Part shown: one piece after another, positions 1 to 6,793 of the stretch | Layout of the letters: each line of letters opens with the position of its first letter | Position numbering within the stretch: the stretch's first letter is position 1 | Origin: DASSKF01 sp035690725 | GTDB taxonomy: Bacteria > Actinomycetota > Actinomycetes > Actinomycetales > Dermatophilaceae | Assembly (NCBI GenBank): GCA_035690725.1 | Contig: DASSKF010000030.1 | Coordinates: 1 to 17,647 of the forward strand | Direction: 5' to 3' | Length of the DNA: 17,647 nt | The notes under the pieces: model-generated | Database searches by the model: none | What the model saw: only the letters and a program-made list of their open reading frames with translations | What the model was told of the DNA's origin: nothing | Made by a program: the position numbers and the translations under genes

Positions 1-603
1 ATCGAGAAGGTCCACGAGCTCGGCGGCACGGTCGTCGCCTGCTCGGACTCGAGCGGCTACGTGGTCGACGAGGCGGGGATCGACCTCGGCCTGCTCAAGG
101 AGGTCAAGGAGGTGCGCCGCGGCCGGATCGAGGAGTATGCCGAGCTCCGCGGCTTGGGTGCCCGGTTCATCAGTGACGGCAGCATCTGGCAGGTGCCCTG
201 CGACGTCGCCCTCCCCTCCGCCACCCAGAACGAGATCGGCGTCGACGACGCGCAGTTCCTCGTCAAGGGCGGCTGCCGCGCGGTGGGCGAGGGCGCCAAC
301 ATGCCCACGACCCCCGACGCCGTGCAGACCCTCTCCTCCGCCGGCGTGCTCTTCGCCCCCGGCAAGGCGGCGAACGCCGGCGGCGTGGCCACCAGCGCGC
401 TGGAGATGCAGCAGAACGCCTCCCGGGACTCCTGGACCTTCGAGTACACCGAGGAGCGGCTCGCCGAGATCATGCGCAGCATCTACGACCGCACCGCGGA
501 GACGGCCGAGGAGTACGGCGCCCCCGGCAACCTCATCCTCGGCGCCAATGCGTCGGCCTTCATCCAGGTGGCCGACGCCATGCTCGCCCTCGGCGTGGTC
601 TGA
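1..603 (+). CDS. gdhA: NADP-specific glutamate dehydrogenase, C-terminal part (5' end outside window)
   Basis: The open frame enters from the left edge and ends at TGA 601-603, giving about 200 residues. The product converts 2-oxoglutarate, ammonia and NADPH to glutamate in the cytoplasm. The visible part is the C-terminal half of the nucleotide-binding domain and the closing helices. It reads VVACSDSSGYV near the edge (the beta strand of the dinucleotide fold), then PCDVALPSATQNEI, VGEGANMPTT, and FAPGKAANAGGVATSALEM with its conserved NAGGV segment. These match the hexameric NADP-type GdhA family, and the ending at ALGVV is the usual C-terminus. The N-terminal catalytic domain is not in the window. 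A hairpin follows the stop, before a convergent gene. The family call is very secure; coenzyme specificity rests on family resemblance. Confidence 0.95.
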   Translation: MEKVHELGGTVVACSDSSGYVVDEAGIDLGLLKEVKEVRRGRIEEYAELRGLGARFISDGSIWQVPCDVALPSATQNEIGVDDAQFLVKGGCRAVGEGANMPTTPDAVQTLSSAGVLFAPGKAANAGGVATSALEMQQNASRDSWTFEYTEERLAEIMRSIYDRTAETAEEYGAPGNLILGANASAFIQVADAMLALGVV

Positions 604-630
604 CCGCTGGCCTCTCCCGCTGGCGGGGAG

Positions 631-674
631 TTGCTGAAGATCCGCGGTGGCCCCGTGCGGCCGGCGTTCAGCAA
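631..674. terminator. Putative bidirectional hairpin terminator between convergent genes
   Basis: A perfect 8-bp inverted repeat (TTGCTGAA at 631-638, TTCAGCAA at 667-674) encloses a GC-rich centre that can pair further (CCGC 642-645 with GCGG 657-660). It lies 27 bases after the gdhA stop and just before the stop of the convergent macrodomain gene, as expected for a shared terminator. There is no T tract, as is common in actinomycetes. The role is inferred from structure and position only. Confidence 0.5.
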
Positions 675-680
675 CAACGG

Positions 681-1238
681 TCAGGGCAGCTGGGCGGCGA
701 ACGCCTCGTGCAGCGGCTTGCTGAAGAGCACGAACCGCACCAGCTCGATCCCGGACAGGTCGATGTCGCCGTATGCCGTCACGTGCGTTCCCTCGGCGAG
801 CATCCCCTGCGTGGTGCTCACCGCGATCCGCGCGACGTCGTGGCGGTCCCAGCCGTAGATCCCGGCACTGACCGCGGGCAACGCGATGGTGCGGGCGCCC
901 ACCCGGGCGCCCTCGCACAGGCACTGGCGGAAGCACGACGCGAGGAGCTCGGGATCGGTCTCCCCGGCGTGCAGGTTCGGGCCGACCGTGTGGATCACCC
1001 ACCGTGCCGCCAGCCGCCCGGCACCCGTGGCGACGGCGTCACCCACGGGCAACCCCTCGGCATACCGTCCGCGGCGCAGCTCGCGGCACTCCTCGAGCAG
1101 CGAGGGCCCGGCCGCCGCGTGGATGGCTCCGTCCACCCCGCCGCCGCCGAGAAGGGAACTGTTGGCAGCGTTGACGATCGCATCCACCCGCTGGGTGGTG
1201 ATGTCTCCCTCGACGGCTTCCAGCCTCGGCTCACTCAT
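681..1238 (-). CDS. Single-domain macrodomain protein (O-acetyl-ADP-ribose deacetylase / ADP-ribosylhydrolase type)
   Basis: The 185-residue protein is a stand-alone macrodomain of the YmdB/MacroD type, which binds ADP-ribose and in many members removes ADP-ribose from proteins or the acetyl group from O-acetyl-ADP-ribose. Diagnostic motifs are all present: EGDIT (10-14), VDAIVNAANSSLLGGGGVDGAIH (18-40) with the catalytic-loop Asn-Ala-Asn and the GGGGVDGAI turn, WVIHTVGP (80-87), and ALPAVSAGIYGW (119-130), the diphosphate-binding loop. Starting at MSEPRLE fits the family; an in-frame extension up to 1328 is low-complexity Arg/Pro and unlikely to be translated. A TAGAGT hexamer lies 10 bases upstream of this ATG, so a very short leader is possible. 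It sits alone between a terminator and the next minus-strand gene, so its target cannot be inferred from context. Confidence 0.9.
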   Translation of the reverse strand: MSEPRLEAVEGDITTQRVDAIVNAANSSLLGGGGVDGAIHAAAGPSLLEECRELRRGRYAEGLPVGDAVATGAGRLAARWVIHTVGPNLHAGETDPELLASCFRQCLCEGARVGARTIALPAVSAGIYGWDRHDVARIAVSTTQGMLAEGTHVTAYGDIDLSGIELVRFVLFSKPLHEAFAAQLP

Positions 1239-1324
1239 CTCGTGCTCGACTCTAGTGTCCGAAGCCCCGGGAAGGGGAGGGGGAGCGTGGCCGGGCGGCC
1301 GCGCTCGTTGCGGGCGGCGGCGGG

Positions 1325-2137
1325 TCACGTCGTGAACGCGTCCCGCACCGCCTGGCCGCCCACGGCGGACCGGCTCGCGTAGCCAAAGGTGCCGTCGTCG
1401 CGCAGCTCGGTGGCCGCCTCGACGAGCGCGCCGTAGGCGGCGAACGCGAAGGAGCCGCCGACCGAGATGCGCGCCACGCCCAGCCGGGCCAGCTCGGCGA
1501 CGGGCGGGACGCCGGGTCGGGCGAGGACGTTCACCGGCCGGTCCACCGACTCCACGATCGAGCGCAGGTCGCTCGTGTCGCTCGGTCCCGGGGCGTAGAG
1601 CACGTCGGCGCCGGCCTCCTGGTAGGCCTGCAGCCGCCGGATCGTGTCGTCGAGGTCCTCGATCCCGTGGAACCAGTTGTCCGCCCGCGCGACCAGCACC
1701 AGCCGACCAGGACCGGCGTGGGCCGCCTCGACAGCGGCCCGTACGCGGTCGACGGAGAGGCCGAGGTCGTAGATCGGCCGGTCCTCGTCGCCGCTGACGT
1801 CCTCGACCGACGCGGCCGCGATGCCGGCCTCCGCGGCGAGGCGGATCGTCTCGGCGACCCCGTCCGGCTCGTCGGCGAAGCAGTTCGCCAGGTCCGCGTT
1901 GACCGGCAGGCCACTGGCGTCGCCCAGCTGCACGGCGTGGGCCAGCGCCTCGTCGCGGGCCACCTCACCGTCGAGACGACCGAGCGACGCGGCGTGCCCA
2001 CTGCTGGTGGTGGCGAGCGCGCGGAAGCCCATCGAGGCGAGCAGCCGGGCCGAGCCGACGTCCCATGCGTTCGGCAGCAGCAGCGGGTCGCCGGGCGTGT
2101 GCAGGGCCAGGAAGTCGTCCGCGTCCGTGGGGCTCAT
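1325..2137 (-). CDS. Isocitrate lyase / phosphoenolpyruvate mutase family protein
   Basis: The 270-residue protein is a TIM-barrel member of the ICL/PEPM superfamily, which cleaves or forms C-C or C-P bonds next to a carboxylate using Mg2+. Matching features are LLLPNAWDVGSARLLASMGFRALATTSSG (19-47), VNADLANCFAD (79-89) with the metal-site aspartate, AAASVEDVSG (107-116) with the conserved Glu-Asp, LVARADNWF (148-156), GADVLYAPG (176-184) and the ISVGGSFAFAAYG strand (224-236). The cysteine motif of true isocitrate lyases (KKCGH) is absent, so it belongs with the short oxaloacetate-hydrolase/PEP-mutase-like group of unknown substrate. The start at 2137 (MSPTDADDF) was chosen over upstream starts because homologous sequence begins here. 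It is divergent from the dehydrogenase at 2265, leaving a 127-bp shared promoter region. Confidence 0.9.
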   Translation of the reverse strand: MSPTDADDFLALHTPGDPLLLPNAWDVGSARLLASMGFRALATTSSGHAASLGRLDGEVARDEALAHAVQLGDASGLPVNADLANCFADEPDGVAETIRLAAEAGIAAASVEDVSGDEDRPIYDLGLSVDRVRAAVEAAHAGPGRLVLVARADNWFHGIEDLDDTIRRLQAYQEAGADVLYAPGPSDTSDLRSIVESVDRPVNVLARPGVPPVAELARLGVARISVGGSFAFAAYGALVEAATELRDDGTFGYASRSAVGGQAVRDAFTT

Positions 2138-2251
2138 GGCCCGACGGTAGGCCGCCCCGGTGACACCCGTCACACGGGTGCGGGAAACGTGTGGGGCACG
2201 GCACGCCGGCTCCGTCCCGGACTGCGCCATCATGGCCGTGACAGCCCGGCC

Positions 2252-2260
2252 GGAAGGGGA
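2252..2260 (+). promoter_or_regulatory. Strong ribosome binding site deciding the start of the D-2-hydroxyacid dehydrogenase
   Basis: GGAAGGGGA lies four bases before ATG 2265. Two earlier in-frame ATGs (2160, 2232) lack such a site, and the sequence they would add does not resemble the family, so translation most likely begins at 2265. Confidence 0.6.
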
Positions 2261-2264
2261 GCGG

Positions 2265-3218
2265 ATGGTGACGCAGGTCGTCGTCCTGGACGACTACCAG
2301 GACGTGGCACGGGAGTATGCCGACTGGTCCGGCCTGGGCCCCGACGTCCGGGTCCGGTTCGACCACGAGCACCGGTCGGGGGACGGCCTCGTGCGGAGCC
2401 TGACGGGAGCGGAGGTCGTCGTCGCGATGCGGGAGCGCACGCCGTTCCCGGTCGACGTGCTGGGCCGGCTGCCGGACCTGCGCCTCCTGGTGACGACCGG
2501 GATGAAGAACGCCTCCATCGACCTGGACGCGGCCCGCGCGCAGGGCGTCACCGTGTGCGGGACCGGCCAGCTGGCCACGGCAGCGGCCGAGCACACCTGG
2601 GCGCTCATCCTTGCCGCACTGCGCCACGTGCCGACCGAGGACGCCCTCGTCCGGTCCGGCGGCTGGCAGGCCACGGTCGGTGGCGACCTGGCCAGCCGGA
2701 CCCTCGGGGTCGTCGGGCTGGGTCGACTGGGCTCCCGGGTGGCCCGCGTGGCCCGCGCCTTCGACATGCGCGTCGTCGCGTGGAGCCAGCACCTGACCGC
2801 GGCGGCAGCGGCCGAGCACGATGTGGAGCGGGTCGAGAAGGGCGAGCTGTTCGCCACCGCCGACATCGTGACCCTGCACCTGCGGCTGAGCGACCGCACA
2901 CGCGGCATCGTGGGCCGGCCCGAGCTCCATCGCATGAAGCCGAAAGCCTTGCTGGTCAACACCTCTCGCGGGCCTCTCGTGGATGAGGCCGCGCTCGTGG
3001 CGGCCCTTGAGTCGGGTCGCCTCGGCGGTGCCGCCCTCGACGTGTACGACACCGAGCCGCTTCCTGCCGACCACCCGCTGCGTCGTGCTCCGCGGACGGT
3101 GCTGACGCCGCACGTCGGCTACGTCACCGGGGGGAGCTACACGGCCTACTTCTCCGGCGCCGTGGAGGACATCCGGGCATGGCTGGACGGGTCACCCGTT
3201 CGCGTGCTGAACGGGTGA
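2265..3218 (+). CDS. D-2-hydroxyacid dehydrogenase family protein (NAD-dependent, SerA-like)
   Basis: The 317-residue protein has the full formate/D-glycerate dehydrogenase fold. It starts with the substrate-domain strand VVVLDDYQDVA (5-15). The Rossmann motif is VVGLGRLGSRVA (149-160). The catalytic arginine is R235 in NTSRGPLVDE, the glutamate E264 in DVYDTEPLP, and the acid/base histidine H283 in TPHVGY. The second strand reads VVAWSQHLT (170-178) instead of having an acidic residue, the arrangement seen in the AWSQN-type subgroup of phosphoglycerate-dehydrogenase-like proteins; whether it prefers NAD or NADP is not clear. There is no regulatory ACT domain, so it is probably not the biosynthetic SerA. 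It stands as a single gene and ends only 15 bases from the stop of the convergent GNAT-SET gene. The substrate is unknown. Confidence 0.92.
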   Translation: MVTQVVVLDDYQDVAREYADWSGLGPDVRVRFDHEHRSGDGLVRSLTGAEVVVAMRERTPFPVDVLGRLPDLRLLVTTGMKNASIDLDAARAQGVTVCGTGQLATAAAEHTWALILAALRHVPTEDALVRSGGWQATVGGDLASRTLGVVGLGRLGSRVARVARAFDMRVVAWSQHLTAAAAAEHDVERVEKGELFATADIVTLHLRLSDRTRGIVGRPELHRMKPKALLVNTSRGPLVDEAALVAALESGRLGGAALDVYDTEPLPADHPLRRAPRTVLTPHVGYVTGGSYTAYFSGAVEDIRAWLDGSPVRVLNG

Positions 3219-3233
3219 GGTGCCTCGCGGCGG

Positions 3234-4262
3234 TCAGGACCGGCTGATCCGCTGTTGCAGGTACCAGGAGAAGTAGCCCGCGTAGCGTCGCTGCAGGTCC
3301 GGGCGCCGCCAGTCCCGCCCGTGGATCTCCTTGCGGCAGCTCGGGCGGCCGCAGTGGCAGGTCATCGTCCCGTCGTAGTCGTCGAACAGTGCGTAGTCGG
3401 TCGTCAGTTCCTCACCGGCGTTGATGTCGCGCATGGCGACCAGCACGATGTTGCCCCCGAAGCCGACGTTCGGCTCGCAGGAGTGGTTGAGGTAGAGCAT
3501 CCCCGCGTCGTACTCGTCCTCGTTGAGCGAGGCGATGTGGAGCTCGTCGGTGACCTGCACGTCGGACTGCTGGAGGAGCTCCGGGAGCCCGAGCAGGGTG
3601 TCCGTGTCGACGAGGTGGCCGCCCTTGACCGCGACGACCTCGTCACGACGGATCGGCTCGCGGGCGAACAGGCCCTTGCCCTCGATCTCACTGGCGACGC
3701 CCTTCTCGGCCTTCGGCGAGATCCAGGTGCGGACGGTGGCGTCGAGCCGCCCGGGCGGCGGGGCGTCCGGAGCGGCGACGAGCGGCTTGGCCATGGTCAC
3801 GTCGGTCGTGGCGTAGCCGAGGCTCTCGTAGAGCCGGCGCGCGACGATGTTCGCACCGAAGACGTGCAGCCGCAGCGCCAGCGCCCCGAGGTCCCGCGCC
3901 AGGTCCTCGGACGCCCGCATGATGGCGCGGCCGTGGCCGCAGCCGCGTTCGCTCTCGTCCACCTCGACGTCGTAGACAAAGGCCGTCACGTCCCCGGAGT
4001 CGCCAGTTTCGTTACGCTGCAGGTGGATCCAGAGCATGCCGACGCGCCGGCCGTCGCTCTCGGCGACGAGGAGGTGGTGGTCCGGTGTGGCGACCCCGTC
4101 GGGCAGCAGCTCGCCGTGCTGCCGCGCCGCCCACGCCTCGGCACCCTCCGCCGGGATCCCGCCGGCCCGGACGTGGTCGGCCGCGTACGCGGTGATCGAC
4201 CCGGGCAACCACTCGGCATACTCCCCCTCGGTCATGGGTCGCAGGTGCACCGTCGCTGCCAT
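3234..4262 (-). CDS. GNAT acetyltransferase fused to a SET-domain lysine methyltransferase
   Basis: One 342-codon frame carries two enzyme domains. Residues 1-160 are a GNAT N-acetyltransferase: HHLLVAESDGRRVGMLWI (62-79), AFVYDVEVDESERGCGHGRAIMRASE (94-119) with the acetyl-CoA pyrophosphate loop RGCGHG, and ARRLYESLGY (141-150). After a Pro/Ala linker (163-172), residues 176-325 form a SET domain: EGKGLFAREPI (194-204), YLNHSCEPNVGF (257-268), GEELTTDYALF (283-293) with the catalytic-type Tyr290, and a post-SET-like CHCGRPSC cluster (C302, C304, C309). Both domains keep their hallmark residues. SET enzymes transfer methyl from S-adenosylmethionine to protein lysine; GNAT enzymes acetylate amines. 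The start is supported by a GGAGGA box at 4267-4272. It stands as a single gene, divergent from the SRPBCC gene. The substrate of either half is unknown. Confidence 0.9.
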   Translation of the reverse strand: MAATVHLRPMTEGEYAEWLPGSITAYAADHVRAGGIPAEGAEAWAARQHGELLPDGVATPDHHLLVAESDGRRVGMLWIHLQRNETGDSGDVTAFVYDVEVDESERGCGHGRAIMRASEDLARDLGALALRLHVFGANIVARRLYESLGYATTDVTMAKPLVAAPDAPPPGRLDATVRTWISPKAEKGVASEIEGKGLFAREPIRRDEVVAVKGGHLVDTDTLLGLPELLQQSDVQVTDELHIASLNEDEYDAGMLYLNHSCEPNVGFGGNIVLVAMRDINAGEELTTDYALFDDYDGTMTCHCGRPSCRKEIHGRDWRRPDLQRRYAGYFSWYLQQRISRS

Positions 4263-4266
4263 GGTG

Positions 4267-4272
4267 TCCTCC
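4267..4272 (-). promoter_or_regulatory. Ribosome binding site of the GNAT-SET gene
   Basis: Read on the minus strand this is GGAGGA, ending four bases before the ATG at 4262. It fixes the start so that the reading frame includes the whole GNAT domain. The 125-bp gap to the divergent SRPBCC gene must also hold both promoters; no clear -35/-10 pair stands out. Confidence 0.5.
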
Positions 4273-4387
4273 GCGGTCGGGGCGGTCGTCAGTCACGGAG
4301 ACTATCGGGGCGCCGCTGCCCGGGGCAGTCCCGCCGATGGAGGCCCGCCGGGGCACCACCGGTCGGCGGCTGTGCTTCGATGGCGGC

Positions 4388-4846
4388 ATGAGCCACGACG
4401 AGGAGTCGCGGGTGACGTCTGCCAGCCGCGAGATCGACGCCAGTGCCGGAGAGGTCTTCGAGCTGATTGCCGACCCGGCCGTCCAGCCGCGCTGGGACGG
4501 CAACGACAACCTGGCGGAGGCCGAGGGCGGTCAACGGGTGCGAGCCGTGGGCGACGTGTTCCGCACGACGCTGACGAAGGGCGGCGAGGTACGCGAGAAC
4601 CACGTCGTGGAGTTCGACGAGGGACGCCTGATCGCGTGGCGGCCCTCGGAGCCGGGGCAGCAACCACCCGGGCACCTGTGGCGCTGGGAGCTGGAGCCGC
4701 TCGACGGCACCCGCACGCTGGTCACCCACACCTACGACTGGTCGCAGCTGACCGACGACAAGCGCATCCCGCGTGCCCGGGCGACCACCCCGGACCGGCT
4801 CCGGGACTCCCTCGACCGCCTGGCCGCGCTGCTCGAGCGCGGCTGA
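4388..4846 (+). CDS. SRPBCC (START/polyketide cyclase-like) family protein
   Basis: The 152-residue protein has the pattern of the SRPBCC hydrophobic-cavity fold. It opens with strand SASREIDASAGEVFELIADPAVQPRWDG (11-38), the almost invariant start of this superfamily, where the helix after the first strand carries D..P..W. It continues with GDVFRTTL (55-62), the cross-strand ENHVVEFDEGRLIAWRP (70-86), WRWELEPLDGTRTLVTHTYDW (98-118), and a long C-terminal helix DRLRDSLDRLAALLERG (136-152). Such proteins bind lipids or small hydrophobic ligands or act as cyclases; no ligand can be named. ATG 4388 was preferred over 4337 because the extra residues are not family-like. A hexamer TTCGAT lies six bases before the ATG, a weak version of the leaderless promoter pattern seen elsewhere in the window. 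It is probably a single gene. Confidence 0.85.
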   Translation: MSHDEESRVTSASREIDASAGEVFELIADPAVQPRWDGNDNLAEAEGGQRVRAVGDVFRTTLTKGGEVRENHVVEFDEGRLIAWRPSEPGQQPPGHLWRWELEPLDGTRTLVTHTYDWSQLTDDKRIPRARATTPDRLRDSLDRLAALLERG

Positions 4847-4887
4847 CGCCCCACACCCGGGGCCGCTGGCGGCCGCCGTCCGCGCCT

Positions 4888-4930
4888 CGGCGCTGCGCAG
4901 CGCGCAGAACTCGTTGCCCTCGGGCGCCAC
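4888..4930 (-). pseudogene. Possible remnant of the 3' end of a VOC/glyoxalase-family gene
   Basis: On the minus strand, starting right after an in-frame TAG (4931-4933), the sequence reads VAPEGNEFCALRSA. The string PEGNEFC.LR is the typical C-terminal signature of small glyoxalase/bleomycin-resistance (VOC) proteins, usually preceded by MAD. Here the preceding codons are disrupted, and upstream DNA is now the start region of the esterase on the other strand. The frame also runs on past the usual stop. I read this as a vestigial tail, not a functional gene. The evidence is one short motif. Confidence 0.35.
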
Positions 4931-4931
4931 C

Positions 4932-4937
4932 TAGACT
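4932..4937 (+). promoter_or_regulatory. -10 box of a probable leaderless promoter for the esterase
   Basis: TAGACT fits the actinobacterial -10 consensus TANNNT and ends six bases before ATG 4944, so transcription would begin at or next to the start codon. There is no Shine-Dalgarno sequence before this ATG, which fits leaderless translation and supports 4944 over the alternative ATG at 4965. Confidence 0.45.
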
Positions 4938-4943
4938 TCCGCC

Positions 4944-5972
4944 ATGTTGCCGTGGTCAGGACCGATGTCCGGGACGATCGAGGAACACCGGTTCGCCAGC
5001 GACCTGCTGAAAGACAACCCGCTGGGCGATCCGCACGAGCGACCGCTGTGGGTGCAGCTGCCGCCGGGCTACGACCCGGCGAGGCGGTACCCGGTGGTCT
5101 ACCTGATCCAGGGCTACACCGGCCACCTGGCGATGTGGCGCAACCGGACGCCGTTCCGGCAGCCCCCGCCGGAGCTGTTCGACGCCGTGCTCGCCGACCC
5201 GGACGTCCCGGACGTGCTCGTGGTCTATGTCGACGCGTGGACCACCTACGGCGGGAGCCAGTTCGTCGACTCACCGGGGACAGGGCGCTACCACTCCTAC
5301 CTGTGCGAGGAGGTCGTCCCGTTCGTCGACCAGCACTACGCGACCCTGCCGCAGCCGCGGCACCGCGCCATCATGGGCAAGTCGAGCGGCGGCTTCGGGG
5401 CGATGATCACCCCGATGCTGCGCCCCGACGTGTTCGGCGCGCTGGCCACCCACGCCGGGGACGCGCTGTACGAGTACTGCTACGTGCCCGAGTTCGCCGA
5501 CGCGGTGCGGGCGCTGCGCGACCACGACGGCGACATCTGGGCGTGGTGGGAGGAGTTCCGCTCGCGCGTCGCGTTCACGAAGGAGGCCGACGCGAAGCTG
5601 CTCATGCTGCTCGGTGTGTCCGCCTGCTTCTCCGCCGACGACGACGGGACCGTGCACCTGCCGTTCGACCCGTTCACCGGCCGACTCGTGGACGAGTCCT
5701 GGCAGCGGTGGCTCGCCTGGGACCCGGTCCGGATGGTGGAGCAGCCCTCGTGTGCGGACGCGATGCGTCACCTCACGGCGGCCTGGATCGACGCGGGAAC
5801 CCGGGACGAGTACCACCTCGACGTCGGCGCGGGCGCGTTCCGTGACGGCCTGCGCCGAGCCGGGTTGCCGGACGACCGGGTGCACTTCGAGCTGTTCGAC
5901 GCCACCCACGGCGCGATCGAGTACCGCTACCCGCTCGCGCTCCGCTGGCTCGCCGAGCACCTCGCGCCCTGA
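4944..5972 (+). CDS. Alpha/beta-hydrolase, putative esterase (EsteraseD/enterochelin-esterase-like)
   Basis: The 342-residue protein follows the esterase-D-like alpha/beta-hydrolase pattern. An N-terminal strand reads RPLWVQLPPGYDPARRYPVVYLIQGYTGH (33-61), with the oxyanion region at QGYTG. The nucleophile elbow GKSSGGFGA gives Ser147 as the catalytic serine (145-153). The likely acid is Asp288 in DAGTRDEYH and the likely base His322 in DATHGAIEY. All three are in the expected order and spacing. No signal peptide or lipobox is seen, so it is probably cytoplasmic. It hydrolyses an ester of unknown type; relatives act on S-formylglutathione-like, siderophore or acetyl-xylan esters. The next gene follows only 12 bases later on the same strand, so the two may be co-transcribed. 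Confidence 0.88.
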   Translation: MLPWSGPMSGTIEEHRFASDLLKDNPLGDPHERPLWVQLPPGYDPARRYPVVYLIQGYTGHLAMWRNRTPFRQPPPELFDAVLADPDVPDVLVVYVDAWTTYGGSQFVDSPGTGRYHSYLCEEVVPFVDQHYATLPQPRHRAIMGKSSGGFGAMITPMLRPDVFGALATHAGDALYEYCYVPEFADAVRALRDHDGDIWAWWEEFRSRVAFTKEADAKLLMLLGVSACFSADDDGTVHLPFDPFTGRLVDESWQRWLAWDPVRMVEQPSCADAMRHLTAAWIDAGTRDEYHLDVGAGAFRDGLRRAGLPDDRVHFELFDATHGAIEYRYPLALRWLAEHLAP

Positions 5973-5984
5973 CACGCTGACGGG

Positions 5985-6629
5985 ATGAGGGAGCGAGAAG
6001 TCCTCGGGACGGCATACGGCGCCCTGCTCAGGGACCTGGAGGGCATCGGCGACGACGTCGGCTGGCGGCAGACCCGGTGCGTGGGCTGGACGGTGCGCGA
6101 CCTGGTCCACCACCTGCTCACCGACGCCCAACGGGCCCTCGTCGCCCTGCACTCCCCCTCCTCGAGCCTGGTGGATGTGGACGCGGTGACCTACTGGGAG
6201 TCGTGGCAGCCCGGCACGGTCGGCGCCGAGGCCGGCCGGCGCGGCACCCGGATCATGGCGAGCGCTTGGACCAGCGTGCTTCCGATCGCCGAGCTGTATG
6301 CCGAGACCGCAGGTGCCGTGCTCATCGCGGCCGAGGAGCGCGGCCGCCACGACGTCGTAACGAGCCAGGGCCACACGATCACGGTGCCGGACCTGCTCAG
6401 CACCCTCGCCGTGGAGGCCACGGTGCACCACCTGGACCTGCGGCTCGGCAGCCCCAGATCGCCGGGGCTGGCCGAGACGCGCCGGGTGCTCGACGGGCTG
6501 CTCGGCCGCTCGTCGCCGATCGGGGACGACGTCCGCTGGGCGATGGTCGGCACCGGTCGGGAGACACCGAGTACCGACGAGCTCGCCGCGCTGGGCGAGG
6601 ATGCGACCCGGCTGCCCCTCTTCGGCTGA
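5985..6629 (+). CDS. Mycothiol-dependent maleylpyruvate isomerase / DinB-superfamily protein
   Basis: The 214-residue protein shows the metal-binding four-helix bundle typical of the MDMPI N-terminal/DinB superfamily. The motif GWTVRDLVHHLLTDAQRAL (34-52) brings His42/His43, and LAVEATVHHLDLRL (141-154) brings Glu144 and His148/149, the expected zinc ligands. Known members use mycothiol or bacillithiol as cofactor in isomerase or thiol-transferase reactions; the substrate here is unknown. No SCP2-like C-terminal domain is present, so this is the short form. It begins 12 bases after the esterase stop, with no clear Shine-Dalgarno sequence, so an operon with the esterase is likely. Confidence 0.85.
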   Translation: MREREVLGTAYGALLRDLEGIGDDVGWRQTRCVGWTVRDLVHHLLTDAQRALVALHSPSSSLVDVDAVTYWESWQPGTVGAEAGRRGTRIMASAWTSVLPIAELYAETAGAVLIAAEERGRHDVVTSQGHTITVPDLLSTLAVEATVHHLDLRLGSPRSPGLAETRRVLDGLLGRSSPIGDDVRWAMVGTGRETPSTDELAALGEDATRLPLFG

Positions 6630-6646
6630 TCGACTGCGGCCGCGCA

Positions 6647-6719
6647 GTCCACGCCGGCGTGAGGAATGCCGGCGCGGGGGCGGGTCTCGGCCGCCCGGTC
6701 CACGCCGGCGTGAGGAATG
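6647..6719. repeat. Two 22-bp direct repeats with a palindromic core, 51 bp apart
   Basis: Copies at 6647-6668 and 6698-6719 are identical over 22 bp. Each contains the perfect 12-bp palindrome CACGCCGGCGTG followed by AGGAATG. The similarity extends a further ten or so bases to the left with a few mismatches (CGGCCGC before both). They fill the gap between the MDMPI-like gene and the DUF5701 gene, and no coding frame explains them. They could be a two-site operator for the downstream gene or members of an intergenic repeat family. Two copies only, so not a CRISPR. Confidence 0.6.
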
Positions 6720-6784
6720 GCATGAGGGGCGCGGAACAACCGGGACCCGGCCGCGGTTCTGGCAGCACCGTCCCCGCCAGCCCC

Positions 6785-6789
6785 GGAGG
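6785..6789 (+). promoter_or_regulatory. Ribosome binding site fixing a GTG start
   Basis: GGAGG four bases before GTG 6794 marks the start of the DUF5701 gene; the frame is open far upstream without family resemblance, so this site decides the N-terminus. Confidence 0.55.
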
Positions 6790-6793
6790 TTCC

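Noticed and set aside
6647..6719. CRISPR array
   Set aside because: Only two repeats with one 29-bp interval, no further copies and no cas genes nearby.
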